From the NCBI GenBank assembly GCA_036389315.1, contig DASVQF010000013.1, positions 118,256 through 182,255 on the forward strand: a DNA stretch of 64,000 nt. Reading direction: 5' to 3'. The position numbers and the translations under genes were made by a program. Source of the stretch: DASQYE01 sp036389315. GTDB taxonomy: Bacteria; Acidobacteriota; Blastocatellia; Pyrinomonadales; Pyrinomonadaceae. Below the pieces are notes generated by a model that ran no database searches, had not been told where the DNA came from, and was given only the letters and a program-made list of their open reading frames with translations. Shown here in pieces: positions 17,696 to 28,608 of this stretch (positions are counted from its first letter, which is position 1; each line of letters begins with the position of its first letter).

Positions 17696-18850
17696 ATGCT
17701 CACGCTGATCGAGAACGGAGAGGTTTATGATCCGGAGCCGAAGGGGCGCGCTTCGGTGCTGCTGCTCGGCAGCGTGATCGCTCAGGTCGGCCGCGTAGAT
17801 CGTCGTGCAGTGGAGGCGCTGGGGCTCGAAACAGTCGTCATAGATGCTGACGGGTGCATCGTCGCGCCGGGCTTCATAGACCCTCACGAACACCTCCTGG
17901 GCGGAAGTGGCGAGAAAGGTTTTAGCACTCAAACACCGGAAATCTATCTGAGCGAGCTGGTCTCGGCCGGCGTCACCACGGTCGTCGGATGTCTCGGCGT
18001 AGACACTTCAACACGCACCATGCCGGCGCTGCTGGCCAGGGCCAAGGCGCTCCGTGAAGAAGGGCTCACGGCCTTCATCTACACGGGCGGCTACAACGTG
18101 CCGCCGACCACGCTGACCGGCTCTGTCAGGGACGACATCCTCTTTATCGAAGAAGTGATCGGCGCGGGCGAGGTGGCCATCTCAGACCTGCGCGCGACCG
18201 AGCCCGAGCCTCAAGAGCTGGCGCGGCTCGTATCCGAAGCTTACACGGGCGGGTTGATGAGCGGCAAAGCCGGGGTCACGCACTTTCACGTCGGGGACGG
18301 ACGCAGGCGGCTTGAGCCGCTGCGCACGCTGCTGGACGAGTATGAGGTGGAAGCGCGCTGGCTCTACCCGACGCACGTCGAGCGCAATGCTGAGTTGATG
18401 GAAGAGGCCATCGCATTGACGGGCCGGGGCGTGACCATAGATGTCGATACTGTGGAAGAAGACCTGGCAGAGTGGCTCAAGTTCTACACTGATCGCGGCG
18501 CGGACACTTCACGGCTCACCCTCTCTTCCGATGCCTCTATCAAGAGCCCGCGTACGCTCTACAAGCAAGTGTGCGATTGCGTCCTCAACCACGCTTTCCC
18601 CTTTGAGCTGTTGTTGTCGCTGGTCACCCGGAACACGGCCAGGGTGCTGAAGCTGAAGGGTAAAGGAAGGCTCGCGCCGGGGGCGGACGCGGACGTGCTC
18701 GTGCTCTGGAAAGAGAGCCTCGAAATCAGAGATGTGATTGCGGGCGGCCGCCCCTTGATGAAGGACGGCAGGGTGACGGTCACGGAGAGATTTTTGGAAG
18801 AGAGCAACCGTAGAATCTTGCTCGCGGGCGGCAAGGCCGGTCAAGGCTGA
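17696..18850 (+). CDS. iadA: Isoaspartyl dipeptidase (beta-aspartyl-peptidase)
   Basis: An amidohydrolase of 384 residues that hydrolyses beta-aspartyl dipeptides from isomerised or degraded proteins. The metal-binding PGFIDPHEHLLGGSGE lies after strand 1, THFHVGDG holds a later His pair, and LSSDAS carries the conserved metal/catalytic Asp, all typical of IadA. I start at ATG 17696, 5 bases after a GGGGGG stretch; a TTG sits directly before it. It follows the SDR gene with an 18-base gap. No clear metabolic link to pectin; it may simply share the transcript. Confidence 0.93.
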   Translation: MLTLIENGEVYDPEPKGRASVLLLGSVIAQVGRVDRRAVEALGLETVVIDADGCIVAPGFIDPHEHLLGGSGEKGFSTQTPEIYLSELVSAGVTTVVGCLGVDTSTRTMPALLARAKALREEGLTAFIYTGGYNVPPTTLTGSVRDDILFIEEVIGAGEVAISDLRATEPEPQELARLVSEAYTGGLMSGKAGVTHFHVGDGRRRLEPLRTLLDEYEVEARWLYPTHVERNAELMEEAIALTGRGVTIDVDTVEEDLAEWLKFYTDRGADTSRLTLSSDASIKSPRTLYKQVCDCVLNHAFPFELLLSLVTRNTARVLKLKGKGRLAPGADADVLVLWKESLEIRDVIAGGRPLMKDGRVTVTERFLEESNRRILLAGGKAGQG

Positions 18851-18939
18851 AGTGGCCGGGCCGCTTCTGCTGACCTCTTTTCCGCTCTTATGTTAGACTG
18901 AAATCCAACCCAATTCTTCCTTCTACGAAAGGAGCAGCA

Positions 18940-19098
18940 ATGGCAGAGCCGGACAAACCCTTATCGGAAAAGGTTGAGGATGGCATCAGCGAGGTTCCCG
19001 CCAAAAGCGGGACGGCGGGCACGTTGCTGCTCGTCCTGATCGTCACCGGGGTGCTGGGGATAATCGTGCTGGGAGCCATACTTCTTTTTTGGAAATAG
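18940..19098 (+). CDS. Small single-pass membrane protein, 52 residues
   Basis: The ATG follows AAAGGAGCAGCA, one of the best ribosome-binding sites in this region, and the frame closes at TAG 19096-19098. The product has a charged N-terminal half beginning MAEPDKPLSEKVEDG and one strong transmembrane stretch (about residues 28-50) ending LLFWK, so the N-terminus is probably cytoplasmic or periplasmic with only two residues after the span. It lies 29 bases before the DUF362 gene on the same strand. No family recognised. Confidence 0.7.
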   Translation: MAEPDKPLSEKVEDGISEVPAKSGTAGTLLLVLIVTGVLGIIVLGAILLFWK

Positions 19099-19127
19099 GC
19101 GCGTTGGCCCAAAGAGGGAGAAAACGG

Positions 19128-20036
19128 ATGCCGACAGTTGCCATCACGCAGAACGAACAGATCGAGCAGGCTATCAGCGAAGCCCTGGCCCGGCTCTCGC
19201 TTGAGCCGCTCGTTCGCAATCGTCTGGTCGCCGTCAAGCCCAACGACACCTGGGCGTCGGCCGAAGATAAGACGGGCGTGACGCAGCCCGATACTCTGCG
19301 CGCTGTGCTGCGCTATCTGAAACAGTTCGGCCCGCGCGAGCTTGTCGTGACGGGCGGCGCGGGCGCTGCCGAAACGGACGAAGTGTTCCGCATCGTCGGC
19401 TTGATGGAAGTGGTCGAGAGCGAGGGCGCAGTCTTCTTCGATCACAACAGAGCGCCCTTTCAATCGGTCGAGCTTGAATATGAACCGGCCGCAGATGTCT
19501 CGGGCCCGCAAAAGAGCGTGATGGTCAACCCGCGCGTCCTGGAATACGAGACGCTCATCGCCGTCAATCAATTGAAGCTGCACAGAACGGCGACCGTGAC
19601 GCTCGCGCTCAAGAACATGGCCATGTCCTACCCGGCGGCCGATTACTACGGCCACCCGCGCTCGAAGCAGGAGCACAAAAACTGGTTCGAGGCCGACATG
19701 CACTCTTTCATCGCGGCGATGGCGCGGCGTTTCCCCATCAGCCTGGCCGTCACGGTGGGCCATCCGGCCATGATCGCCACGGGCCCGCTCGGAGGCCACG
19801 CGGTCGAGACCGGAATGGTCATCGCCAGCACGGACGCTCTGGCGGCGGATGTGGTGGGCGCAAAGCTCCTGGGCTTCGACGTGCAGGCCGTGCGCCATCT
19901 CTGGGAAGCAGACCGCTTGGGATTGGGCGAGAGCGACACGGAGAAGATGGATTTTCCGCTGATGAATCTGCGCCAGGCCATAGAGGCTTTCACCTCGGCC
20001 GCCTACGGAGAGCGTTTGACCTTCGAGAGTCCCTAA
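19128..20036 (+). CDS. DUF362-domain protein
   Basis: The 302-residue protein matches the DUF362 family: VAVKPND near the N-terminus, a GGAGAAETDEVF loop, INQLKLH-like VNQLKLHRTATVTLALKNMAM in the centre, and the end region VGAKLLGFD. Some DUF362 proteins carry ferredoxin domains; this one shows no cysteine cluster. Function is unknown. I chose ATG 19128, preceded by AGAGGGAG; a frame upstream to 19089 overlaps the small membrane protein. The two are probably translated from the same message. Confidence 0.88.
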   Translation: MPTVAITQNEQIEQAISEALARLSLEPLVRNRLVAVKPNDTWASAEDKTGVTQPDTLRAVLRYLKQFGPRELVVTGGAGAAETDEVFRIVGLMEVVESEGAVFFDHNRAPFQSVELEYEPAADVSGPQKSVMVNPRVLEYETLIAVNQLKLHRTATVTLALKNMAMSYPAADYYGHPRSKQEHKNWFEADMHSFIAAMARRFPISLAVTVGHPAMIATGPLGGHAVETGMVIASTDALAADVVGAKLLGFDVQAVRHLWEADRLGLGESDTEKMDFPLMNLRQAIEAFTSAAYGERLTFESP

Positions 20037-20039
20037 GCC

Positions 20040-20771
20040 TTAAGTCTCGCTGGCCAGTTGGGCCAGCCCCGCCGAAACATATTTGAGCTTGCCAGGGTAT
20101 TGTCTGAGCGTGCGCTCAAGCGTCGAGAGCGTGAGCGAGTGGCGATCCATCGCCGCGATCAATATCTCTTCGATCAACTGCCTGGAATAATCCCACTTGA
20201 ATTTTATAGCGCCCACGATTCCGCCCGCGAAGAACCCGACGAAGCCGCCCAGGAATCCGCTGCCGAGAGCATCCACGCCCCCCGTCAATCCGACGAGCGA
20301 CAGCAGCGCGCACAACGCTGCCAGCGAGGCTGTGCCGACGGCGCAGCCTTGCATGAACCCGCTCTTGGCGTCGATCTTAAAGGGGCTGGCGCGCTCGTTC
20401 GCAGATTCCAGCAGGGCGAACAGCTCTTGCTGTCCGGGCCGCTCCGACACGGGGACATGTCCGAGCCCCGGATTGGTCTTGTCCACCAGGGATTGAAACC
20501 CGTCGGCCCGCATCCAGACGCGCGTGAATTTCAAGGCTTTCGCTGCGGGGCTCTTGGGCGGGAGGGCGTAGCCTGTTTCGCAAAAATTGCAGATCAGGAC
20601 GAGCCCTATGCTCTTCTCTTTGCCGTGAATGAAGTAGATGTGATTGCTCTTCAAACGGTCAAAGCACTCGAAGGCTTGCGCTTTGCGGCAGCGCGGGCAG
20701 TGTTGCGCCGTCCACCCGAGCCGTTCCAGAGTTATCCTGTATCCGTAGACAATAATGATCGGAATTTCCAT
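20040..20771 (-). CDS. Hypothetical membrane protein with zinc-ribbon motif
   Basis: A protein of 243 residues. The N-terminal third holds CPRC and ICNFC pairs about 45 residues apart, suggesting a zinc ribbon. A central region reads LVDKTNPGLGHVPV. A glycine-rich double transmembrane hairpin (about 155-205) is followed by a charged C-terminal tail. I chose ATG 20771 because AGAGGAG lies 8 bases upstream on the minus strand; an open frame continues to 20870 without support. It is convergent with the DUF362 gene (3-base gap). I do not recognise a characterised family. Confidence 0.75.
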   Translation of the reverse strand: MEIPIIIVYGYRITLERLGWTAQHCPRCRKAQAFECFDRLKSNHIYFIHGKEKSIGLVLICNFCETGYALPPKSPAAKALKFTRVWMRADGFQSLVDKTNPGLGHVPVSERPGQQELFALLESANERASPFKIDAKSGFMQGCAVGTASLAALCALLSLVGLTGGVDALGSGFLGGFVGFFAGGIVGAIKFKWDYSRQLIEEILIAAMDRHSLTLSTLERTLRQYPGKLKYVSAGLAQLASET

Positions 20772-20944
20772 GAGACTTTTCTCCTCTGAGGGAAAGATGA
20801 AGAACCGGAAGCCGTGAGGCTGCGGCGGAATCGGTGGTTTGATCTGAGGAGACGCTCGTCGGTCGGGCACGCCCCTTAAAACCAGCCTATTATAGCGGCG
20901 CTCTGAGCGTCAAGAACTTTCGTCTGCACAGCCGCAAGCCCCTT

Positions 20945-23683
20945 TCACTCGACCCCCGCGCCTTCACCCTGACGACGAAAATATATTTTGACTACTTCCA
21001 CGATCATGACGGGGGCGAGGGTGCAGGCACAGAGGACGAGCCAGTCGGCGCGCGTCGGCCGTGAAGTATTGAGCACCAGGGCGAGGGGCGGAAAATAGAG
21101 CGCGAGCAGTTGAAGCGCCAGAAGCATGAGGGCTGCAATCCAGATGAAAGGATTGCTGAAGAGATGATCGACGAAGGAGCGCGTGCGCGAGCGGCAATTG
21201 AACATGTGGCCCAGTTGAACGCCGACCAGCGCCAGGAGCGCGACCGTGCGCGAATGCGCTCCGGCCCCGTATGAGCGAAGCGCCCAGACGTAAGCCCCGA
21301 GGGCCAGGGCCGCGAGCATCACGGCCTGCCACCCGATCAGCATGAGGAAGGAGCTTGAGAGCAGCGCGCGCTGCGGGCTTCTCGGGCGCTGCCGCATAAT
21401 CTCTGGCGAGGCAGGCTCCACCGCGAGCGCCATCGCCGGGAAGATGTCCGTGACCAGATTCATCCAGAGGATTTGCAGAGGCAGAAGCGGCAGGGGCCAG
21501 CCCACAGCTATGGCCGTGAAGATCACCAGCACTTCGGCCAGGTTCTTCGAGAACATCAGGTGGACGAACTTGACTATGTTGGCGTAGATTGTGCGCCCGC
21601 CTTCGATTGCGCGGACGATGGTCGCAAAGTTGTCGTCGGCGAGCACAACGTCTGCGGCTTCCTTCGCCACCTCGCTCCCGCGCAGGCCCATCGCGACCCC
21701 TACGTTGGCCCGCTTCAAGGCAGGCGCATCGTTGACGCCGTCGCCCGTCACGGCCACGACCTCCCCGGCCTTCTTCAAGGCTTCGACCACGTGCAGCTTG
21801 TCTTCCGGCGAGACGCGCGCGAACACGTCCGTCACGCGGGCCAGCTCTGCTAGCCGCGCCTCGTCTGCGCCCACCAGGTCACGCGCATGAAGAACGCGCG
21901 GCTCAAGCGCGTCGCCGAGGCCCAGCTCGCGCGCGATTGCTCGCGCCGTGTGCAGTTGATCGCCTGTCAGCATCACCGTGCGTATGCCTGCGCAGTGTGC
22001 GCGCTCTATGGCCTCGGCCACGCCCGGCCTCGGAGGATCAATCATGCCGACGAAGCCTAGAAAGGTGTATTCGTCCTCCAGGTCGGCGTCGGAGAGGCCC
22101 TCGGCCTCTTCCCCGAAATGTTTGTCTGCGAGAGCCAGCACGCGCAGGGCGCGCTCGGCCATCCGCTCGTTGGCTGCCAGCAGGCTCGCGCGCCTTTCCC
22201 CGTCGAGCGGGCGGGCGCACCCTTCACCGTCAACGTAAGATGAGCAGGCTTCGAGCACGACGGCCGGTGCGCCTTTGAGCGCGGCGAAGTGCTTGCCGTC
22301 CCTCCTTCTATGCAGCGTCGTCATGCGCTTCGTCTGAGCATGAAAGGGCTGCTCGGTCAGCTTCGGATGGCTCGCGCGCTCCTGCTGTACGTCCAGGACG
22401 AGCGCGTCTGCGACGACGAGCAGCGCCGTCTCCGTAGGGTCTCCAACGGCGCTGGTCTCGTCACTGGGCCCCGCATGGAAAGAGGCTTCGTTGCAGAGGA
22501 CTCCGACGCGCACGGCGCGCATCAGGAGCGGATCGTCTGCGAGCGACGATTGCCAGTCATCAACCTCAACTGTGCGCCCGTCCGAGAGCCGGTATTCGCG
22601 CACGGTCATCCTGTTCTCCGTCAGCGTCCCTGTCTTGTCCGTACAGATGACCGTCGTCGAGCCGAGCGTTTCGACCGCCCCGAGACGGCGAATGATCGCC
22701 TGCTGGCGAGCCATGCGCAGGAGGCCGAGCGCCAGAATCAGAGTCGTCGCGGCGGGCAAGCCTTCGGGCACGGCGGCCACGGCGAGACTGATGCCGACCT
22801 CGACCATCATCCAGAAATCATCTCCGCGCAAGTAGCCCGTCAAGATCACCACGACGGCGATCAAGAGAACCAGATAGACAAGGCGACGGCCCAGCTCCGC
22901 CAGCCGGCGTTCGAGCGGAGACGCTTCCTTGACGGAGGTGGCGACGAGGCGGCCTATCTTGCCCAGCTCCGTGCGCATGCCCGTCGCAGTGACGATGGCG
23001 ACGGCGTGGCCCATCGTGACAGCAGTGCCGACGTAGAGCATCGACGTGCGCTCGGCCAGCGGGGCATCCTGCGAGACGGGCCCGGGCCCTTTCGCCAGCG
23101 GCGCGCTCTCGCCCGTCAATGCAGACTCTTCGACCTGAAGATTGTAGGCTTCGACTATGCGCGCGTCCGCAGGCACATGATCGCCCGCGCTCAACAGGAC
23201 GACATCGCCGGGAACCAGCTCTCCGGCATCAATAACTCTCTCGTAAGCGTCGCGACGCACGCGTGCGCTTGCTCGCGCCTGACGCCGCAGCGCGTCGAGC
23301 GCCCGCCCGGCCTGCCACTCCGTAAAGAATCCGATGAGGGCGTTGATGAGAAGCGCGACCAGAATCGCCAGGGCTTCGAGCCTGTCTTTTGTGACCCAGG
23401 CGACGAGCGCGGCGAAGGCTAAAAGAGCTATCACGAGGCTGGCAAACTGATCGAGCAGGATGCGCCAGGCCGCTCGCTCTCGTACGCTTTGCAGCTCGTT
23501 CGCGCCGCAGGTTGCGCGCCGCTCCGCAGCCTCCGTAGATGAAAGACCGTCCTCGGCCCTCACGGCCAGCGCCCCCTCGACCTCCTCCAAGCTCAAGGCG
23601 TGCGCCGTCTCGACAGTGCCGGAGCTTCTCTCGGTCGGCCCGGCGGGCTTAGCCCTTTCTGTGCTGGCCGTCAGGGAATCCAT
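20945..23683 (-). CDS. Calcium-type cation-transporting P-type ATPase
   Basis: The 912-residue P2-type ATPase has an N-terminal cation-ATPase segment (about 30-75), actuator motif ALTGES (about 188), the M4 motif VPEGLPAATT (about 304), phosphorylation loop DKTGTLTENR (about 349), MLTGDQ and VTGDGVNDAPALKRANVGVAM in the hinge, and a six-helix C-terminal domain with WMNLVTDIFPAMAL. VPEGLP and NLVTD place it near SERCA/SPCA and bacterial Ca2+ or mixed cation pumps. It probably exports Ca2+ or Mn2+ at the inner membrane; the ion cannot be decided by eye. It is divergent from a TetR gene, with a perfect palindrome between them. Confidence 0.93.
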   Translation of the reverse strand: MDSLTASTERAKPAGPTERSSGTVETAHALSLEEVEGALAVRAEDGLSSTEAAERRATCGANELQSVRERAAWRILLDQFASLVIALLAFAALVAWVTKDRLEALAILVALLINALIGFFTEWQAGRALDALRRQARASARVRRDAYERVIDAGELVPGDVVLLSAGDHVPADARIVEAYNLQVEESALTGESAPLAKGPGPVSQDAPLAERTSMLYVGTAVTMGHAVAIVTATGMRTELGKIGRLVATSVKEASPLERRLAELGRRLVYLVLLIAVVVILTGYLRGDDFWMMVEVGISLAVAAVPEGLPAATTLILALGLLRMARQQAIIRRLGAVETLGSTTVICTDKTGTLTENRMTVREYRLSDGRTVEVDDWQSSLADDPLLMRAVRVGVLCNEASFHAGPSDETSAVGDPTETALLVVADALVLDVQQERASHPKLTEQPFHAQTKRMTTLHRRRDGKHFAALKGAPAVVLEACSSYVDGEGCARPLDGERRASLLAANERMAERALRVLALADKHFGEEAEGLSDADLEDEYTFLGFVGMIDPPRPGVAEAIERAHCAGIRTVMLTGDQLHTARAIARELGLGDALEPRVLHARDLVGADEARLAELARVTDVFARVSPEDKLHVVEALKKAGEVVAVTGDGVNDAPALKRANVGVAMGLRGSEVAKEAADVVLADDNFATIVRAIEGGRTIYANIVKFVHLMFSKNLAEVLVIFTAIAVGWPLPLLPLQILWMNLVTDIFPAMALAVEPASPEIMRQRPRSPQRALLSSSFLMLIGWQAVMLAALALGAYVWALRSYGAGAHSRTVALLALVGVQLGHMFNCRSRTRSFVDHLFSNPFIWIAALMLLALQLLALYFPPLALVLNTSRPTRADWLVLCACTLAPVMIVEVVKIYFRRQGEGAGVE

Positions 23684-23748
23684 AGCGTTCCAGCTTGCCT
23701 TTGTTGCGCCGTCGCAGTCAACGACGGAAAAATTCGGCTTGTCGTGAA

Positions 23749-23760
23749 ACGAACGTTCGT
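23749..23760. promoter_or_regulatory. Palindromic operator between P-ATPase and TetR genes
   Basis: ACGAACGTTCGT is a perfect 12-base palindrome located 66 bases upstream of the P-ATPase start and 48 bases upstream of the TetR start. Its size and position suit a TetR-type operator that could repress both divergent genes. No binding data can be inferred from sequence alone. Confidence 0.55.
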
Positions 23761-23807
23761 GCTAAATTGGCGGCCGGTAGATCAGCCCGTGGGGAGATTT
23801 TTCAGTT

Positions 23808-24503
23808 ATGGTCGCAGAAGAAACCAGGCCCGCCGCGCGTGCCCGCAGGGCTCACGGAGAGCGCACGCGCCAGAGCATCCTTGAGGCGGCCGTTGACCTG
23901 GCTTCGGCCGAAGGGCTCGAAGGGCTGACGATTGGACGCCTCGCCGCCGAGACCGGGATGAGTAAGAGCGGACTCTTCGCGCACTTCGGCTCGAAGGAAG
24001 GCTTGCAGCTCGCGACGGTCGAGGCGGCGCGCGAAATCTTCATCCGCGAGGTCATTCGCCCGGCCTTCGCCGTCCAAGAGGGGCTCGCGCGACTGTGGAA
24101 GCTGTGCGACATCTGGCTGCTCTACGTGCGCGGCGGGGTCTTTCGCGGGGGCTGCTTTTTCGCCGCCGCCGCAGCGGAGTTCGACAGCCGCCCGGGGCCC
24201 GTGCGCGACCGCATAGCCGAGATCATGAAGGAATGGCTCTCGACGCTCAAGCGCGCCGTCATGGAGGCGCAGGGTGTGGGCCAACTGGGCCGCGACGTTG
24301 ACCCCGCGCAGCTTGCCTTCGAGTTCAATGCTTTGGAGATGGGAGCCAACTGGGCTTTCCAGCTCTACGGCGACAAGCAGGCGTTTGTGCGTGCCCGCGA
24401 CGCCATCCTGGAACGCCTGCGCCGTCATTCAACAAAGAGCGGCTCGGCGGCGCTGCCCCGAAGCGGGCGTGCCCGCCGGGCGCGCGCCGCTCAAGCAAAG
24501 TGA
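23808..24503 (+). CDS. TetR/AcrR-family regulator
   Basis: The 231-residue protein has a TetR helix-turn-helix (about 20-65): RQSILEAAVDLASAEG, then LTIGRLAAETGMSKSGLFAHFGSKEGL. The C-terminal ligand domain contains VRGGVFRGGCFFAAAAAEFDSRPGPVRD, typical of a TetR_C_6-like group that often senses small organic ligands. The start is ATG 23808, with weak ribosome-binding signal. A 12-base palindrome lies just upstream. AraC follows 12 bases after its stop, so the two regulators are probably cotranscribed. Confidence 0.92.
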   Translation: MVAEETRPAARARRAHGERTRQSILEAAVDLASAEGLEGLTIGRLAAETGMSKSGLFAHFGSKEGLQLATVEAAREIFIREVIRPAFAVQEGLARLWKLCDIWLLYVRGGVFRGGCFFAAAAAEFDSRPGPVRDRIAEIMKEWLSTLKRAVMEAQGVGQLGRDVDPAQLAFEFNALEMGANWAFQLYGDKQAFVRARDAILERLRRHSTKSGSAALPRSGRARRARAAQAK

Positions 24504-24515
24504 GGCTCGAAAAAG

Positions 24516-25376
24516 ATGATGCACGCGCTTGCTGTGAATCACTCGCCCGCAGTGTTCAAGAGACGGTCGGCCTGGGACGCAGTCCGTCTTGAGCACTTTC
24601 GTTTCCGCGCCGGAGTCCTGCCCGAACACTCTCACAGGGAGCATCTGGTCATAGTCCCTTTGAGCGAGAGTTGTCGCGGCGAGATACGCACGGCGAGCGG
24701 GTTTCGCGTGAGCGGCTACGGGAGGGGCGGCGCGTGCGTGATTCCTTCGGGGCAGGCTATGTCGGCGCGGCTCGAAGGCGAGGCGGAGCACCTGGCTCTC
24801 TATCTTGACCCATCCTTTGTACAACGCATCGCTTCGGAGTCTTGCGCCCCGGCGGGCGTCGAAGTCGTCGAGCGTTGCGCCGAGAGTGATCCGGTCATCA
24901 GCCAGATCGGCATGGCGCTTCTCGCCGAGCTTGATTCGGAAGCGCCGGGCGGCCGCCTCTACGCTGAATCCCTGGCGAACCTGCTGGCCGTACACCTCTT
25001 GCGCCACTACACTTCATTGGGCCATAGCGTGCAGCGGTTCGTAGGCGGATTGACGGGCCACAGGCTGCGCTCTGTGCTCGACTTTATAGGCGACAATTAC
25101 GAGCGGGATTTGACGCTCGCGGAGCTGGCGGCCGTCGCCGGGATGAGCACCTTTCATTTCGCGCGCGAGTTCAAGAGGGCCACTGGCACTACGCCGCACC
25201 AGTACTTGATAAAGTTTCGCGTCGAGCGGGCCAAGTCGCTGCTGGCCGAAAGCAGGCTTCCGCTCGTCGAGGTGGGCTTCCGCTCAGGCTTCAGCCACCA
25301 GAGCCACTTCAGCCGTCTCTTTCGCAAGCTGACCGGAACCACGCCACTCTCTTATCGCCTGATGTTTCAAACGTGA
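24516..25376 (+). CDS. AraC-family transcriptional regulator
   Basis: The 286-residue protein carries a C-terminal double HTH (about 185-285): LTLAELAAVAGMSTFHFAREFKRATGTTPHQYL, then PLVEVGFRSGFSHQSHFSRLFRKLTGTTP. The N-terminal domain (PEHSHREHLVIVPL) is cupin-like and probably binds a ligand. It begins at tandem ATG codons 12 bases after the TetR stop. Target genes are not evident; the TPR gene downstream is 138 bases away. Confidence 0.92.
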   Translation: MMHALAVNHSPAVFKRRSAWDAVRLEHFRFRAGVLPEHSHREHLVIVPLSESCRGEIRTASGFRVSGYGRGGACVIPSGQAMSARLEGEAEHLALYLDPSFVQRIASESCAPAGVEVVERCAESDPVISQIGMALLAELDSEAPGGRLYAESLANLLAVHLLRHYTSLGHSVQRFVGGLTGHRLRSVLDFIGDNYERDLTLAELAAVAGMSTFHFAREFKRATGTTPHQYLIKFRVERAKSLLAESRLPLVEVGFRSGFSHQSHFSRLFRKLTGTTPLSYRLMFQT

Positions 25377-25514
25377 GCCGCGAAAGCGCAAAGGGCGCTC
25401 GAATGTCACAGCAAGATTAGTCAACGCTCAGCAATAACAGGAAAGACCGTCGCGCCCGGCAAGCTTTATCCTCGTCTCCAACGTTCAAACCAAACGGAAT
25501 GAGGGAGGCTTGCG

Positions 25515-26246
25515 ATGAAGAAGAGTTTAGTGCTGATGCTGTTATTGCTGACGCTTTCCGGCGCTGCCGGGGTGGCCCAGGCGGGCGGCTCGGAGGCGGC
25601 GGAAGCGATCAGGCGCGGTAACGAAAGGTATGCTCGGGGCGAGTATGAAGCGGCGATCAGGCAGTACAGGCAGGTCGGAGAGGGGAACAGGGAAGCCTAC
25701 GCGCAGGCGCTCTACAACATAGGCGTCTGCTATTTCGAGCTGAACCGCACGGAGGACGCAATCCGGATGTACCGCAGGGCAATCGAAGCTCGCGGCGGTC
25801 TCTACCCGAAGGCGCTCTATGCTCTGGGCGTGGCGCTGGAAATATCGGGGCGGCCGGAGGAAGCCAAAGAAGCCTACCGGCAGACCATCGCCGCCTCCGA
25901 TGACAATTACACGGAAGCGCGGCTCGCGGTCGCTCATTACAGGCTGGCGCTCGTCCTCGGGCGCGAGGGCGATTACGAGGGCGCGGCGACTCTTTTCCGA
26001 GAAGCTCTCGTGCGCTCGAAACAGAAGTTTCCGGCCGCTCATAATAACCTGGGAGTGATGCTGGCTCTTTCGGGACGCGTCGCGGAAGCCGAGCAGGAGT
26101 TCGAGCTTGCGCTGCGGCAAGCGTCGGTCGATTTCGCGGAGGCCGCTTACAATCTGAAGCTGTGCCGCGCGCGCCTCGCCAAAGAGACGCCAGCGGCTTT
26201 CACTTCGATGAAGGTTGCGGACGCGACCTTCATTCTCAGACGTTAA
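25515..26246 (+). CDS. Exported TPR protein
   Basis: The 243-residue protein has a signal peptide (residues 1-23, ending VAQA) and then about five TPR units, recognisable by repeats such as NERYARGEYEAAIRQYRQV, YNIGVCYFELNRTEDAIRMY and YALGVALEISGRPEEAKEAY. It should sit in the periplasm as a protein-protein interaction scaffold; the partner is unknown. GAGGGAGG lies 10 bases upstream of the ATG. A hypothetical gene follows 15 bases later, so they are probably one operon. Confidence 0.85.
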   Translation: MKKSLVLMLLLLTLSGAAGVAQAGGSEAAEAIRRGNERYARGEYEAAIRQYRQVGEGNREAYAQALYNIGVCYFELNRTEDAIRMYRRAIEARGGLYPKALYALGVALEISGRPEEAKEAYRQTIAASDDNYTEARLAVAHYRLALVLGREGDYEGAATLFREALVRSKQKFPAAHNNLGVMLALSGRVAEAEQEFELALRQASVDFAEAAYNLKLCRARLAKETPAAFTSMKVADATFILRR

Positions 26247-26261
26247 GTCAGGAAAGGATAA

Positions 26262-26699
26262 ATGCTCGTGGAGACAAAGCCACTGGACACACTGGCCATT
26301 CTGAAGCTTTACGAGATGCGGAGCGAGGCGCTGATGCGCGAGGCGCGCCACTGGTTCTTCACTGAGTTTGCGCCGCAGAGCGGTAAAGACATAGTGCGCC
26401 TCTTGCTGAGCGGCGAGCGGCGGAGCGCCTTCTATCGGATGGTCGTCTCGCACTGGGAAGTGGCCGCCTCCTTCGTCAACAACGGCGGCATTGACGAAAA
26501 GCTCTTCCTCGAAGGCAACACTGAGCACGTCGTCGTCTTCGCCAAGCTTCAGCCGTTCCTGGCCGAAATCAGGGAGACCATAGGCGAGCCCGATTACCTC
26601 GCCAACCTCGAACACCTCGTCATGAAAGTGCCGGACATCGAGAAGAAGCTTGAGAATCGCCGGAAACTCCTGGAACGCTGGACAGAGAAGAAGGGATGA
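26262..26699 (+). CDS. Conserved hypothetical protein
   Basis: A cytoplasmic protein of 145 residues with no signal peptide or membrane span. It is rich in helices and aromatic/charged residues (SEALMREARHWFFTEFAP, MVVSHWEVAASFVNNGGIDEKLF). The pattern is reminiscent of DUF4760-like proteins, but I cannot confirm that family by eye. AGGAAAGG lies 8 bases before the ATG. The last codons (EKKG, stop) are inside the hairpin separating it from the convergent acyl-CoA dehydrogenase. Confidence 0.7.
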   Translation: MLVETKPLDTLAILKLYEMRSEALMREARHWFFTEFAPQSGKDIVRLLLSGERRSAFYRMVVSHWEVAASFVNNGGIDEKLFLEGNTEHVVVFAKLQPFLAEIRETIGEPDYLANLEHLVMKVPDIEKKLENRRKLLERWTEKKG

Positions 26700-26754
26700 G
26701 GGACGAGGGATGAATAAGACAGTCGCGTCTTTCTTTCATCCCTCATCCCTTCTC

Positions 26755-26755
<1 letters not shown>
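26690..26755. repeat. GGATGAA-family hairpin between convergent genes
   Basis: AAGGGATGAGG and GAGGGATGAA on the left pair with TTCATCCCTCATCCCTT on the right, with one small bulge and a loop of about 18 bases. It overlaps the 3' end of the hypothetical gene and reaches the stop codon of the acyl-CoA dehydrogenase. It is probably a bidirectional terminator and a member of the same family as 1977-2078. Confidence 0.8.
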
Positions 26756-28530
<1,775 letters not shown>

Positions 28531-28608
28531 GATTGAGACTCTTTTCGTTGACGGCTTTCGCGCTCAATTTGTTGACGCGAAGGATGGTTCGGATGTATAA
28601 AGGCAAAC

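Noticed and set aside
18888..19898. 336-residue minus-strand frame
   Set aside because: It lies opposite the DUF362 gene and small membrane protein, and has shadow-like composition without a domain.
22289..23422. 377-residue plus-strand frame
   Set aside because: Antisense to the P-type ATPase, whose motifs are unambiguous.
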